Notes: generated from the letters alone by a model not told the origin. 64,000 bases of DNA from Amorphophallus konjac (GCA_022559845.1 CM040118.1:236825224-236889223), one strand, 5' to 3'; positions 44,735 through 57,282 are shown, numbered from the stretch's first letter. Made by a program: numbers and translations.

Positions 44735-45480
44735 CTAGTACTAAGCATACTGCATACAAAGTCGACGCAAGTTGTGTCTCTCACTAAGTAAGGTCGATGC
44801 TAGTTGCGTCGCTCACATAGTGAGGTTGATGCTAGTTGCGTTTCTCATGAAGTGAGGTCGGTGCTAGTAGCGCTGCTCATATAGTGAGGTCAGTGTTAGT
44901 TGCTTTGCGTGCTTAGTAAGGTCGATGCTAGTGTGCATCATCGTGCATATAAGGTCGATGCTAGCTACGCTTCATGCATACCCAAGGTCGACGCTAGCAC
45001 AATGTGTAGTGCATACAAGGTCAGTGCTAGTTGGTTTTTCACACATCTAAGGTCGGTGCAACTTTTTGCACCATGCAGACATGTCAGTGCAAGTCTTGTT
45101 TATTCATGCGTAAAGGTCTGTGCATATTTTTCTCTTAATGCATATGGGAGACCAAAGTCCGTGCACGTTCCTATAGAAACACATATAAGTTCAGTGCATC
45201 TTTTGCTTCGTGCCATATCAAGTTGGTGCAAGCTCTTAAAATTGCATGTAAGGTCTGTGCAGATTTTGTCTTGACCATACACAAGGTTGGTGCAGGTTAT
45301 GTTTTGCACATACCAAGGTTAGTGCATACTTTGCCTGCGCATACACAAGGTTTGTGCTTATGTGTCTTCAAAGTCGGTGCATGTTTTTCCTCCATCACAT
45401 AAAGTCCATGCACTTCACTGTTTAGAGTCTGTGCACATTTCTGTCTTTGTGCATTAAGGTCAGTGCTTATTATCAAATGG
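44735..45480 (+). repeat. AAGGTCGATGCTAGT direct-repeat array in the LTR of A
   Basis: About 25 degenerate units of 25-40 bp. Each carries a word that drifts along the array from AGGTCGATGCTAGT through AGGTCAGTGC to AAGGTCTGTGCA, alternating with CATA/CATGCAT words. Repeated in the 3' LTR at about 53905-54650. It lies within 1 kb upstream of the TATA box. Confidence 0.85.
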
Positions 45481-45721
45481 CTAACACTTACTACCTATCT
45501 TTGCCAGGTGAGTTATATAGTCGAGCATCTACTGAGCAAACTGCACGTGTTATATGAAGTACCAGGTCGATTTCTCGTGATCCTAGGCAGGGACTGGAAC
45601 AGTTGATCCTGCCACGTGGACTGCTATAGTACCACGATTCTGACACGTAGAATAAAAAAGGATCAGATCTGCGTGAAAGGATTGGGCGGGAATCGTGATA
45701 CCCACGCACCCATCATCTGCC

Positions 45722-45730
45722 TATAAAAAG
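45722..45730 (+). promoter_or_regulatory. TATA box of the A 5' LTR
   Basis: TATAAAAAG following CATCTGCC. In the 3' LTR the same place reads CGATAAAAAGG, so the first T of the box is mutated there. Confidence 0.75.
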
Positions 45731-46587
45731 GGATCGAAGGTTGGGAGAGAAAAAAGTGGAAGATAGAAAAAGAGAGAGTATCTAAGGCCACAGAGCTCTT
45801 ACTGAATTTTCCCCATTGGTGAAGAGAGTCAGTCCAGAAATAAAAAAATCTGAGTGATCACCAGGATTAGAGTCTAAAAGCTTGCTTCCACTAAAGTTAC
45901 ATTCTTATTATCTTTGAACGATTATTTTTCTGATTGTTTTCATCTTCGAGTTTTGTTTTTCCATTTCTCAATACCTGTCTGTTACCCTCCAAGTTCAGTT
46001 GGAGGAAGGGAGACTATCTCCGGTTGCGGGTAGTGGTGTGCTACTCGTGGTTTCCCTCCATCATGTTTGGAGGAAGAGAGGATCGATCCTCTAGTTTGTG
46101 AGTTGCTGGGAGCAATTCCCGGGGTTCCCTTTGTGGTGTGCAAAGGAAGGGAGGTTGGACATCCAGTGTTTCTTCTGGTCATAGGAACATCGAGGAGATT
46201 GTTCCTCGGGGCAAGCTGTAAGGCAGCAGATGTTGCAGACTGAGTCTGCGGTTTGATTTGCTTAGTGCAAGGAAGCCTTACTCCTGAGGAGTAATGGGTG
46301 GACGTAGATTGCAGATCACAATCGAACCACCTTAAAACTCTCTGTCCCATTGGTGTGGTTTGCATATTTGTCTTTCATACTATTTTCAGCACGCCAGCTG
46401 TTCGATTGTTGCACATCGTAGCTCTCGTTTTCCTTAAGCATCAGTCCACCTGTCTGCTACGTGGGTAGACTAGAGAAGCTTCCCTACTTTGTTTATGAAC
46501 TGCATAAGTCCATCGTCAAATTATTTTAAAATTGGGGGTGATCTATTCATCCCCCCCTTCTAGCTCACCTATTGTGTGAACTATCAA

Positions 46588-46603
46588 TTGGTGTCAGAGC
46601 AGG
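46588..46603 (+). other. Primer-binding site of copia A
   Basis: TTGGTGTCAGAGCAGG starts 1 bp after the LTR; a one-base variant of the tRNA-Met site TGGTATCAGAGCA. Confidence 0.85.
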
Positions 46604-46612
46604 TTACCCAAC

Positions 46613-48755
46613 ATGTGGTCCAATGACCAGGGTAAATCTAGATCTAGTACTCCTCGCAGTTTCATGGCTAAGGGACAGTCTATTAGTTGCCCTCCTTTTT
46701 TTGATGGTAATAACTACTTTTATTGGAAAAACAAGATGTAGGTATTCCTGAGAGCGCAGAGCCACAAACTCTAGAGAGTGATCACCACAGGACCATATGA
46801 TCTACCGCCAAATGAAGATGCCTGGACAAAGGATCACATCAGGCTTTCAACAGTCAACTGGTCAGCTCTAAACATAAATCAATGCGCAGTACATCCAGAA
46901 GAGTACGCTAGGATCTCAGCCTGCCAAACAGCCAAGAAGATGTGGGATGAACTTGAACTCATCAACGAAGGTACATCCCAAGTCAAGGCCACCAAGGTAA
47001 ATATGTTCACCTCTGAATATGAATTATTTAAGATGAAATTCGAGGAGAATATTACGGAAATGTATGCTACGCTATCGCTGATCACTAACAATCTTAGAGG
47101 GCTGTGGAAACAAGTTTCAGAAGGGGATCTAGTCAGGAAAATACTTAGGTCGTTAACCCCCGCATGGCACACCAAGGCCATTGTGATAGAGGAGTCTAGG
47201 GATCTTTCAAAACTGACAGTCACTGAGCTGATAGGATCCCTAATGACTTATGAAATGAATTACAAAAGAAATGGTGAAGGAAGTGACAAGAAGGGCAAGA
47301 ACATTGCTCTCAAGGTGTCCCGTAGTGGGAGTAGCAACAACAGTAGCAGTGGGGAGTCTGACGGGTTCTCAGACCTTGATCAAGAAGAGCAAGCTATGCT
47401 GACTCGACAGTTTCGTAAGTTCGAGAACTAAGGGAAAAATATTTAGAAGAAAAAGGTTATTTCCTTCTGGTAAGCATTTTGATTCTAACAATGATAAATA
47501 TAGGAATGCCAAGAAGGTTACATGCTTTCATTGCAGGAGGCCTGAACACATGAAGGTGGACTACCCCGAACTTCAGAAGAAAAGCACCAAGGTGTAAAAG
47601 AAGAAACACCAGGCTATGGTCTACACGTGGAGTGACGAGGAAGAAGACCCTGAGGCCAACTCTTCAGAAGAAGATGACCAAGGAATATGCCTCATGGCTA
47701 ACAGTGACGAAGAGGTAACCAACATTTTTGAAAATTTCACTATTGATGACTGGGAAGATGCCTATGCAAAATTGTTAGCTAAGTTTAATGCTTTGAGTAA
47801 AGATCATAGGGTGTTAAAGAGAAAACCGAATGCTGCTAATGAAGAACAAATTCAAACTGACAAAGAAAATCAGAAGGTTAATGAAGAATTAGAAGAGATG
47901 AATTCTCTCAGAAAAGAAAATGAAAATCTTAAGTCTGAAAACCAGGAAGCTCAAAAACAACTTGATGAATTCAAGATAAAACTTCAAGAAAGCCAAAGGG
48001 AAAATAGTTTAATCACTGAAAAGTATGAAGCTGTTAGGAAGGTGAATTCTAAACTTCAGGGAAATTGTGAAACATTGCAGAAAGAACTGGAAGACAAACA
48101 AAGAACCCTAGAAAAAATTGTTCGAGGAAAAACAAACTTGGATACCATTCTAGGTACTAGGATCAATTTCAACAAAGAGGGTTTAGGCTATGACCCTACA
48201 CACAAGAAACCTTTTGAGTTCACAATAGTAACATTCTGCCCAGAAAAAGGGATGGAAAAGCTTGACACACCATCCAGCTCCAACAGTGCTCAGAATGTCC
48301 AGCCACCAAGAAATAATTCATCAAATTTTGCTAGACAACAACCTAAAACTGGAAAGAACACACCTAGGCAAGCCCCTGCATGTATCCCCTAGAACAAGAA
48401 CTTTTACAAGTCAAGACACATGACCCAGAACAAAAATTCATTCTTCTATAAAAACATGGGTCAATACAAGAAAAATTGGGGAAATCATGTTCCACAGAAA
48501 TTCTTTAATGAATATGTCTATCCTAGACAGAATGGGTACAAAAGATACCCGACAAATGAACAGTCCAATAACAGGAACAGATTCCACACCTTTAGACCAA
48601 ATGGACAGAACTCCAGTTATAATTTCAACAAAACTGTCAACAACATGGAAAAGAAAAATACTGTAAAACAATTTTGGATTCCTAAATTTCTGCTTAGAGA
48701 TTTGAACAATATCTTTGGACCCAATCTATCTTGGGTTCCAAACTACTCAGCTTGA
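46613..48755 (+). pseudogene. gag: gag of copia A
   Basis: Starts at ATG 46613 (MWSNDQGKSRSS). The UBN2-type capsid region has FFDGNNYFYWKNKM, CQTAKKMWDELELINEGT and LTPAWHTKAIVIEE. Two TAG stops at 46739 and 46772 (the second at a conserved Trp position), TAA near 47431, then a shift of frame. The zinc knuckle at about 47520-47560 reads CFHCRRPEHMKVDY, so its last Cys is replaced by Tyr. 47616-48392 encodes an acidic segment and a long coiled coil (EEMNSLRKENENLKSENQEA) followed by INFNKEGLGYDP, a SIRE-type mark; TAG at 48390. The last part to 48755 is Asn/Lys-rich. Confidence 0.85.
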
Positions 48756-48796
48756 TCTATCCTCTACATGTTAGCCTTGCAGCTAAGCACAACAGA

Positions 48797-51700
48797 TGAT
48801 ACCTAGATAGCGGCTGCTCGAGACACATGACGGGCGATCGATCCAAATTCAGCAAACTGGAAATGAAGGTAGGGGGCCTGGTCAAATTTGGAGGAAGGAA
48901 TAGAGGTAAGATTGTTGGAATAGGAATAGTTGGTAAGTCCTCCACAAACTCTATTGAAAAAGTCTTGCTTGTAGAGGGTCTTCAACACAACTTGCTAAGT
49001 ATTAGTCAGTTATGTGACAAGGGTCACAGAGTTGTGTTCGATGATAATGCATGCAAAATACTTGAAATAAATTCTTACAAGGTCAAGTTTGAAGCACATA
49101 GAGTCAATAATGTTTACATTGTTGATTTAAATGAAAAATCTGAATCAAATCTCTGTTTGGCTGTTGATTTTTAAAATAATGCATTTAATTGGCATAGACA
49201 TTTAGGTCATGCTAGTTTCTCTTCATTGAATAAACTGGTCAAGCATGATTTAGTTAGAGGCATGCCTAAGATCAAATTCAGTTCTATTTCAAAAGTCTGT
49301 GATGCCTGTGCTCTAGGCAAACAAACCCGCAAATCATTTAAGCTCAGATCTGAGCCTTTGTCCTCCAAGCCAATGGAGCTTTTGCATATGGATCTCTTTG
49401 GCCCAACCAGGACTCAGAGTCTTAATGGGAAGAGGTTCGGGTTTGTGATTGTAGATGATTTTACTAGATATTCATGGTTATTTTTCTTAGCAAATAAAAG
49501 TGATGCTTTTCAAAAGTTTGAATATTTTTTAATAAAGTAAAATAAGAAGGAACTCAGAGTATTTCCATGATTCAATCTGACCATGGAGGAGAGTTTGAGA
49601 ACTCTATATTTTCTGAATTCTGTAACAATGAAGGACTAACTCACAGATTTTCTTCTCCTAGGACTCCGGAGCACAATGGCATAGTGGAGAGAAGAAACCG
49701 TACGATCATTGAAATGGCAAGAACTATGCTGGTGGAGAGTCAGCTTCCCAGAAGGTTTTGGGCAGAGGCAGCTAACACAGCTTGCTACATCATCAACAGA
49801 GCCTTGGTAAGACCCGTCCATAAGAAAACCCCTTATGAACTCTTGAAAGGTAAGAAGCCAAATGTCTCATATTTTAAGATTTTTAGTTCAAAATGCTTCA
49901 TTCATAACAATAATAAAAAGGACCTAGATAAATTTGATGCAAGGAGTAGCCCTGAAATTCTTCTAAGATACTCTGAAACAACTAGGGCATATAGGGTTTT
50001 TAATGTTTCAGACCAAACAGTAGAAGAATCTCCTCATGTTATATTCGATGAAACAAACACTATCACTGACTTGGATGATGATGACAGGAGCTCAAGGCAT
50101 GATGGAAACTTTCTAGAGGAGATAGTGGAGGAAGAACCTGAACCACCTGAAGCTTCAACGGCTCCAAGTCAAGTAAGCCCAGCTGAAACAGGTGAGTCCT
50201 TAACTAATGTTAAATTCTTGAAAGACCATCATGTGAATAATATCATAGGCAACCTAGGAGATCCCCCTAGGACTAGGTCTTATCTCAAAAATGTAAATCA
50301 TCAAGATCTAGTTGCTTTAGTGTCACAGATTGAGCCCAAATCTGTTGATGAGGCTTTGAAAGATGAATCATGGGTTAATGCTATGAGTGAGGAACTAGGT
50401 CAATTTGAAAGAAATAATGTCTGGGAACTAGTTCCGAGACCTGAAAATACAAATATAATAGGAACCAAATGGGTCTTCAAAAATAAAATGAATGAGAATG
50501 GAATAATTTCAAGAAATAAAGCCAGACTAGTAGCCAAATGTTACTATCATGAATTTGGGGTTGATTTTGATGAATCCTATGCACATGTTGCTAGGATGGA
50601 GGTAATAAGAATTTTAATAGCTTTTGCATATTCTAAAAACATAAAACTTCATCAGATGGATGTCAAAAGTGCATTTTTAAATGGTTTTATTAAAGAAGAA
50701 GTCTTTGTAGAACAACCCCCAGGATTTCAATTGTCTTCACATCCTAACAAGGTTTTCAGGTTAAATAAAGCTCTATATAGTCTAAAGCAGGCTCCACGGA
50801 CCAGGTATGAGAGGCTGACAGAATTTCTGATCAGAAAGGGCTACAATAAAGGTAAGGTGGATCAAACCCTGTTCACCAAAAGTTTGAATAAATATCTCAT
50901 CATAGTTCAGGTATATGTAGATGACATAGTCTTTGGTTCAACATGTTCTGAACTATGTAATGAATTTGCTCAACTGATGTCTGCTGAATTTGAAATGAGT
51001 TTGGTCGGTGAACTAAAATACTTTCTTGGCTTACAGGTACAACAGTTGGATGATGGATGCTTTATCAACTAGACCAAGTACACCTTGGACATCCTCAAGC
51101 GGTTTGGAATGACTAATCTGAAGCACATCTCAACTCCAATGGGTACCAACACATCATTAGATGCAGATGAATCAGGTAAAGAAGTTGATGCAAAATTATA
51201 TCGAGGTATGATTGGATCCCTACTCTATCTAACTACCTCGAGGCCTGATATACAATTTAGTGTAGGTATGTGTGCTAGGTATCAATCTAGGCCTACTGAA
51301 TTGCATCTAGCCGCTGTGAATAGTATTTTTAGATACATATCTGCTACACACAATCTAGGGTTATGGTTTCCTGCATCACATACATTAGATCTGGTTGCAT
51401 ATACGGATGCAGACTATGCTGGGTGTAAGCTAGATAAGAAGAGCACTAGTAGTCAATTTCAATTTCTAGGTGGGTGTTTAGTTTCTTGGGCTTCCAAGAA
51501 ACAACATTTTGTGGCCCTCTCCACTGCAGAAGCTGAATATGTACCTGCAGGGAGCTGTGGTACACAAGTGATCTGGATTAAACACCAGCTTCAGGACTAC
51601 CAAGTAGAACTAGACTGCACACCCATATACTGTGATAATACTAGTGCCATAAATCTTGCAAAAAATCATGTTTTACATTCTCGCACCAAACATATTGAAA

Positions 51701-51858
51701 TCAGACCTCATTTTATTAGAGATGAGGTGTCTAAAAACTATTTTGAATTGATTCATGTAGACACTGCCCATCAGATAGCTGAGATCATTACTAAGCCTCT
51801 GGACAATGAAAAATTCACAACCTTCAGGAGAGAACTGGGAATCTTTAGAAACCCCTAA
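48797..51858 (+). pseudogene. pol: pol of copia A: protease, integrase, RT, RNase H
   Basis: Copia order. Protease LDSGCSRHMTG (48803-48835) directly after a TGA at 48797 where Trp is expected. Integrase zinc region HRHLGHASFSSLNKL with CDACALGKQ (about 49190-49325); catalytic Asp/Asp/Glu in HMDLFGP (49387), IQSDHGGEF (49570) and PEHNGIVERRNRT (49670). RT from about 50410 with QMDVKSAFLNGFIKEEVFVE and YVDDIVFGS (about 50921). RNase H from about 51390 (AYTDADYAGC, STAEAEYVPAG, CDNTSAINLAKN). Stops: TAA 49172, TAA 49538, a 2-nt frameshift near 49560, TAG 51070. Ends TAA 51856-51858. Confidence 0.9.
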
Positions 51859-53642
51859 ATTCTGGAATGTTGGAATAAAATGCTTCCATGCAGTCCTCAT
51901 TTGCATGAATTTTCATCATGTGTTTGTAATATTTTCCTTTTTGGGATGCATAACCTGTTGGTATATTAAATGATAAGCTGGGAGAAGGTCATATTTCTTC
52001 TGACTGGAAACCCACATCATGTGTGAGGAGGTCCCCTGACCAACATTCTCCACGTTGCACCACAGGCTCATTTCCATATAGATCAGGTTCAAGTCCATAA
52101 ACGTTCATTTCTACATTTCCATACTTTTTGCATCTCACCTGTATGCTCATATAATTCATTTTGTGAGGGGGAGGTATTTTTAGTATGTATTCTATAGAAG
52201 GCACTTGCATTTGTTAAGCTGATAGGTTGGAGTCCATCAGTCAGTCTAGGTGTAAGGGGGAGTTTCATGTCTATCAGTTTGAGGTCTTAGGTGACTGATT
52301 CAAAGGATTTTGAGAGATCTTGTTACTGCACCAAGCTCATTGAGAACCTAAAGCAGTCTTCTTCACAAAAGCTAGAAGCTCTCAACTCTCTTAAACTTTC
52401 AAATTTGATTAACTGAAATTTAGCTGAAAAGCTTCTCTCTAATAATCCTGCAATGACCTAGATAGAGAATCTGAAGACTGTCTTCCTACATCATTATTGA
52501 ACATGGATCATTGTTGACACTCTTATGTCATGAAATCTCCTAAATGCTTGAAACTTAAATTTCTGGAAGCAAACTCTCTGAGGATCAATACATCTGGTAT
52601 TGTCTTCAAACATCATACAACAAATAAAATCAATTTGTTTAGGGGAATTTCAACTGTTCATAGCAATGTTTTGGTTTCCGAGAAACTAGATACTTCATCA
52701 AAGAAATGAATCATACTCTATGTCATGAAGTGCCAGAATATCTCTGATTAAAAAGTCTCTGAAAAATTTAAGAATTCATGGCAGAGCAATGGCATTAAAG
52801 TGTTGAGTAGCTGGGGATTCAGGCCTCTGATCAAGGTGTTTCCTCACGTCAAAAGACACTTATATTGCTAACTCTGTTCTCTAAAAAGAAGTAATACGGT
52901 TATCACACTGAGAATCTGGGAATTCTGGCCTCTAATCAAGGCGTCTTCTCACATATCAATGCGTGACTTACCAAAATTACTCAGTGACTTTACTGCTCAA
53001 CAAAGAACATTTTTTTTATTCTCACCCCTCAAAAAATCTGTGTAGACTGTTTGTCCTCAATACCTCTGGACCATCCAACAGTCGATGAGCCTCCATTTAC
53101 TTGATTAGTAAAGCATTTAGATAGCTTTCTCTTGGCATAACTGTTTCACCTTGGTCCTCATTCTTATTTTTGTAAGATGATAATCTTCACTCTTATTCTG
53201 TGCCTTTCCTGCTTATTAGCTATGAGGTATCTCAGCTCTATTCAGTTATCTTCCTTGGATCTTTAAGAGCTATTTATGAGATGTTTTTTCTACTAAGTGA
53301 ATTAATTGTCTATGGTCTCTCAAGCTTTATAGTACCTTGTTTCTCCCTACATTCCTTTTGATGATGTCAAAGGGGGAGAAGATGTCTGAGAGTTTAAGGG
53401 GAGAATGGCTTATGAGAATAGCTTTGAGAATGTTTTTTGGGCATGGAGTATTTTCTGGTTGAATGTCATAGTGTCAAGAGGAGTTAGTGTGTCTTGAGTA
53501 AAGTCTGAGTGTCAGGGGGAGTCAGTGTGTGACATTGTTTGCATGTTTGATTGATTGCATGTCTGATAGTTTGCATGCTTAAAACACCCACATTTTCCAA
53601 TGACAACATTTAATTTGTTTCGCTCATAGTGTTGCCATCATC
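51859..53642 (+). other. 1.8-kb post-pol region of copia A
   Basis: No long ORF in any frame. SIRE-type elements often carry an envelope-like ORF here, but I see only short fragments. The block GGAAACCCACATCATGTGT near 52007-52025 is shared with the same position in copia B. Several AATCAAGG(C/T)GT-TCCTCAC words repeat near 52830 and 52935. Confidence 0.6.
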
Positions 53643-53656
53643 AAAAAGGGGGAGAC
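53643..53656 (+). other. Polypurine tract of copia A
   Basis: AAAAAGGGGGAGAC directly before the TGTTGTGTCC start of the 3' LTR. Confidence 0.9.
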
Positions 53657-55748
53657 TGTTGTGTCCCTGTGGTTTTGATGATGACAAACACCATAAGTCA
53701 AATGTCAGACATCATAAAAAGTCAAACACCTTAAATCAAACAGAATATGTCTGAAGCATTCATGAGTATGTGCATTGGAGTTTGTGCACTTGAGTCATTG
53801 AAATCAGTGTGTCTGCATGAAGTCACTGTTTGTTGCTTTCGAGATTAAGCACATTCTGCCTTAGCAGTCATATAATGTCAACGTGTTCAGTTTAGCATAA
53901 AGGTAGTCGATGCTAGTAATAAGCATACTGCATACAAAGTCGACGCTAGTTGTGTCTCTCACTAAGTAAGGTCAATGCTAGTTCCGTCGCTCACATAGTG
54001 AGGTTGATGCTATTTGCGTTTCTCATGAAGTGAGGTCGGTGCTAGTAGCGCTGCTCATATAGCGAGGTCAGTGTTAGTTGCTTTGCGTGCTTAGTAAGGT
54101 CGATGCTAGTGTGCATCATCACGCATATAAGGTCGATGCTAGCTATGCTTCATGCATACCCAAGGTCGACACTAGCATAATGTGTAGTGCATACAAGGTC
54201 AGTGCTAGTTGGGTTCTCACACATCTAATGTCCGTGCAACTTTTTGCACCATGCAGAAATGTTAGTGCAATTCTTGTTTATTCATGCATAAAGGTCTGTG
54301 CATATTTTTCTCTTAATGCATATAGGAGAACAAAGTCCGTGCACGTTCCTGTAGAAACACATATAAGGTCGGTGCATCTTTTGCTTCGTGCAATATCAAG
54401 TCGGTGCAAGCTCTTAAAACTGCATGTAAGGTCTGTGCAGATTTTGTCTTGACCATACACAAGGTCGGTGCAGGTTATATTTTGCACATACCAAGGTCAG
54501 TGCATACTTTGCCTGTGCATACACAATGTCTTTGCTTTTGTGTCTTCAATGTCGGTGCATGTTTTTCCTCCTTCACATAAAGTCCGTGCACTTCACTATT
54601 TAGAGTCTGTGCACATTTCTGTCTTTGTGCATTAAGGTCAGTGCTTATTATCAAATGGCTAACACTTACTACCTATCTTTGCCAGGTGAGTTATATAGTC
54701 GAGCATCTACTGAGCAAACTGCATGTGTTATATAAAGTACCCGGTCGATGGCTCGTGATCCAAGGTAAGGACTAGAACAGTTGATCCTGCCATGTGGACT
54801 GCTACAGTACCACGATTCTGACACGTGGAATCAAAAAGGATCAGATCTGGGTGAAAGGATTGGGCAGGAATCGTGATAACCACACGCCCATCATCTGCCG
54901 ATAAAAAGGGATCGAAGGTTGGGAGAGAAAAAAGTGGAAGATAGAAAAAGAGAGAGTATCTGAAGCCAGAGCTCTTATTGAATTTTTCCCATTCGTGAAG
55001 AGAGCCAGTCCAGAAATAGAAGAATCTGAGCGATCGCCAGGATTAGAGTCTTAAAGCTTGCTTCCACGGAAGCTACATTCTTATTGTCTCTGAATGATTA
55101 TTTTCATCTTTGAGTTTTGTTTTTCCATTTCTCAATACTATCTGTTACCCTCTAAGTTCAGTTGGAGAAAGGGAGACAGTCTCCGGTTGCGAGTAGTGGT
55201 GTACTACTCATGGTTTCCCTCCATCTTGTTTGGAGGAAGAGAGGACCAATCCTCTAGTTCGTGAGTTGCTAGGAGCAATTAACGGGGTTCCCTTTGCGGT
55301 GTGCAAAGGAAGGGAGGTTGGACCTCTAGTGTTTCTTCTGGTCAGAGGAAGATCGAGGAGATTGTTCCTTGGGGCAAGCTGTAAGGCAGCAGATGTTGCA
55401 GACTGAGTCTGCAGTTCGATTTGCTTAGTGCAATGAAGCCTTACTCCGGAGGAGTAAGGGGTGGATGTAGATTACATATCGCAATCTGACCACCTTAAAA
55501 CTCTCTGTCCCACTGGTGTGGTTTGCATATTTGGCTTTCATACTGTTTTCAGCACGCCAGCTATTCGATTGTTGCACATCGTAGCTCTCATTTTCCTTAC
55601 GCATTAGTCTACCTGTCTGCTACGTGGCTAGACTAGAGAAGCTTCCCTACTGCGTTTCTAAACTGCATAAGTCCGTCTTCAAATTATCTTAAAATTGGGG
55701 GTGATATATTCATCCCCCCTTCTAGCTAACCTATTGTGTGTACTATCT
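53657..55748 (+). repeat. 3' LTR of copia A
   Basis: 2,092 bp, colinear with the 5' LTR; differences are scattered substitutions plus a few small gaps. Ends ACTATCT (A in the 5' copy), then ACCCT. Confidence 0.9.
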
Positions 55749-55753
55749 ACCCT

Positions 55754-56593
55754 GTGCCACTAGCCAAGCTTTGTTTCTAACTACCTTTCCCTGCTCATCA
55801 GTTTTATTCCTGAAAATCCATTTTGTGCCTATAACTGAGTCATGAGAAGGTTTAGGGACTAGGTGCCATACCTTGTTCCTTTCAAATTGGTTCAGCTCAT
55901 CATGCATGGCATTTATCCAATGCACATCCTGTAAGGCACTATCTATATTTTTTGGTTCTATTTGTGAGACTAGTGCAAAAGAATTCAACTCATTTTCAAT
56001 CCTAAAATGTGATCTAGTCCTAGGGGGTTCATTCAGATTACCGACTATATTCTCTAAAGGATGATCTTTAAGGACTCTGATATTGGTAAGCTGACTACCT
56101 ATTTCTACATTTTCCTCCCCCTGAACTCTTGACCTATTTGTCTCACCATCTTCTGCAGGTTCAGTATTTGGCTCTTCTTTGCCCTCAAGAATATCACCAT
56201 CGTCTTTATCTCTGCAAAAATCTGTTTCAGATTTATTAGAATGCTCATCAAAGAAAACATGTGGTGATTCCTCAACAATTTTTGAGTTAAGATTATATAT
56301 TGTATAGGCTCTAGACATTTCAGAATAACCTAGAAAGATTCCAGGTTCACTTTTATGTTCAAATTTATCAAGGTCCCTTTTAGAATTCACATGAATAAAA
56401 CACTTACTACCGAAGACCTTGAAATGTGCTAGTGAAGGTTTCTTACCCTTAAGAATCTCATAGGGAGTCTTTCAAGTTGAAGGTCTTACCAAGGCCCTGT
56501 TGATAATGTAACAGGAAGTGCTTACAGCCTCAGCCCAAAACCTCCAAGATGTAGACACGCTAAAATTGATACTATGTTGATCAAATCTTATGT
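55754..56593 (-). pseudogene. Integrase C-terminal end and RT N-terminal part of copia B
   Basis: Reads from about 56560 (SWRFWAEAVSTSCYIINRAL) through KKPSLAHFKVFGSKCFIH, a charged linker and LVSQIEPKNIDSALQDVHW to IGTKWIFRNKTDEQGKVVRN, the start of the RT domain. It is then cut by the A insertion inside the next conserved block. A TGA near 56475 lies in the integrase C terminus. Upstream of 56560 the match to copia integrase fades before the gypsy LTR at 56599. Confidence 0.8.
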
Positions 56594-56598
56594 CCCTA

Positions 56599-57008
56599 TG
56601 TTAACGCCCCAAAGTGAACTTCAATATTTCTATAATATAAAGTTTTTCTATTTTTGTGTGGGTTTTTATGATTTTTCTTGCATTCTTGTAATTAACGACT
56701 CGAAGAGGGGCGTGTTTTAAATAGCGACCTGAGCTAGGGCGTTTTTCAAAGAAAGGACGACTGGAGCAAGAGGCGTCAGTTTCTGATATTTGACGTATCC
56801 TGCCCTAATTGAAATCAAAAATTAACGTCCCTCCCTGGGTCGTGTTTTGAATTAACGCCTCGCCTTCAGGCGTCTCTTTATAATTTTCAAATAAGGAAGG
56901 TTTTTCATACTAAAATTAAATCCAAGAATTGACATCTTTTTACCAGTCGTTATTTCAATTAACGCCCTGACTCAGGTCGTTAATTTCAAGTAACGCCCTG
57001 ATGTGGGT
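56599..57008 (+). mobile_element. Head of a gypsy LTR (D1) inserted in copia B
   Basis: Begins TGTTAACGCCCCAAAG after flank CCCTA (56594-56598). Like the E LTR it carries short palindromes: ACGACTCG...GGGGCGTG near 56697, AACGCCT...AGGCGTC near 56850, TAACGCCCTGACTCAGGTCG near 56962. At 57009 another LTR start interrupts it; the rest lies outside the window. Confidence 0.6.
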
Positions 57009-57230
57009 TGTAGCACCCGTGTACAAAAAAAATAAAATAAAATAAATAAATAAATAAATAAATAAATAAAAACATTAAATAAATAATATTTTCAAATACT
57101 AATAATAACAATAATGTTTATGAAAAAAAATAACAATTATGATTAAGTTTATGATATATTAAACTTATGAAAGAAATAGGAACTCATGGTTATCAAATGT
57201 AAAGGGAATCCACTTAACAAAATGACCTCC

Positions 57231-57282
57231 TAGTGTAGTGGTTAAGTGTCATGCATTCAACCCAAAGACTAGGGTTCTACAC
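57231..57282 (+). other. tRNA-like A/B-box segment in the D LTR head
   Basis: TAGTGTAGTGGTTAAG then AGGGTTCTACAC, about 30 bp apart, resembling RNA polymerase III A and B boxes; the B box is poor. It parallels a better copy at 58298-58350. Confidence 0.35.

Larger units (their letters stand above)
44479..46586 (+). repeat. 5' LTR of copia A
   Basis: 2,108 bp. The direct-repeat array at 44735-45480 is in U3; the TATA box is at 45722 (TATAAAAAG). It ends TCATCCCCCCCTTCTAG...ACTATCA. Confidence 0.9.
44479..55748 (+). mobile_element. Copia element A (SIRE/Maximus-like), complete but decayed
   Basis: 11.27 kb, inserted in the RT gene of copia B. 5' LTR 44479-46586, primer site, gag (46613-48755), pol (48797-51858), a 1.8-kb noncoding tail, polypurine tract, 3' LTR 53657-55748. 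The LTR consensus TG...CA is spoiled once in each copy (CG start in the 5' LTR, CT end in the 3' LTR). Gag with a coiled coil, LTRs of 2.1 kb and a long post-pol tail fit the SIRE/Maximus group. Several stops and two frameshifts make it non-functional. Confidence 0.9.
41657..56598 (-). mobile_element. Copia element B (SIRE/Maximus-like), minus strand, split by A and cut at its 5' side
   Basis: Its 3' LTR (about 41657-42950) and the RT C-terminal half/RNase H (43160-44473) lie left of element A; integrase end and RT N-terminal half (55754-56593) lie right of A. The two halves meet inside one codon of the RT region when A and one ACCCT are removed. At 56599 a gypsy LTR interrupts it again (flank CCCTA), and the upstream gag and LTR are not in the window. 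The LTR left edge is approximate; it may begin at 41657 (TGTGAATAAC) or 41668 (TGTAGAGGGG). Confidence 0.8.

Noticed and set aside
44900..45274. Plus-strand repetitive ORF, also at 54078-54452
   Set aside because: Translation of the direct-repeat array in the LTRs of copia A; length reflects the repeat period, not a gene.
51859..53642. Envelope-like gene after pol of copia A
   Set aside because: Known for SIRE elements at this place, but no ORF longer than about 75 codons and no hydrophobic segments pattern is visible here.
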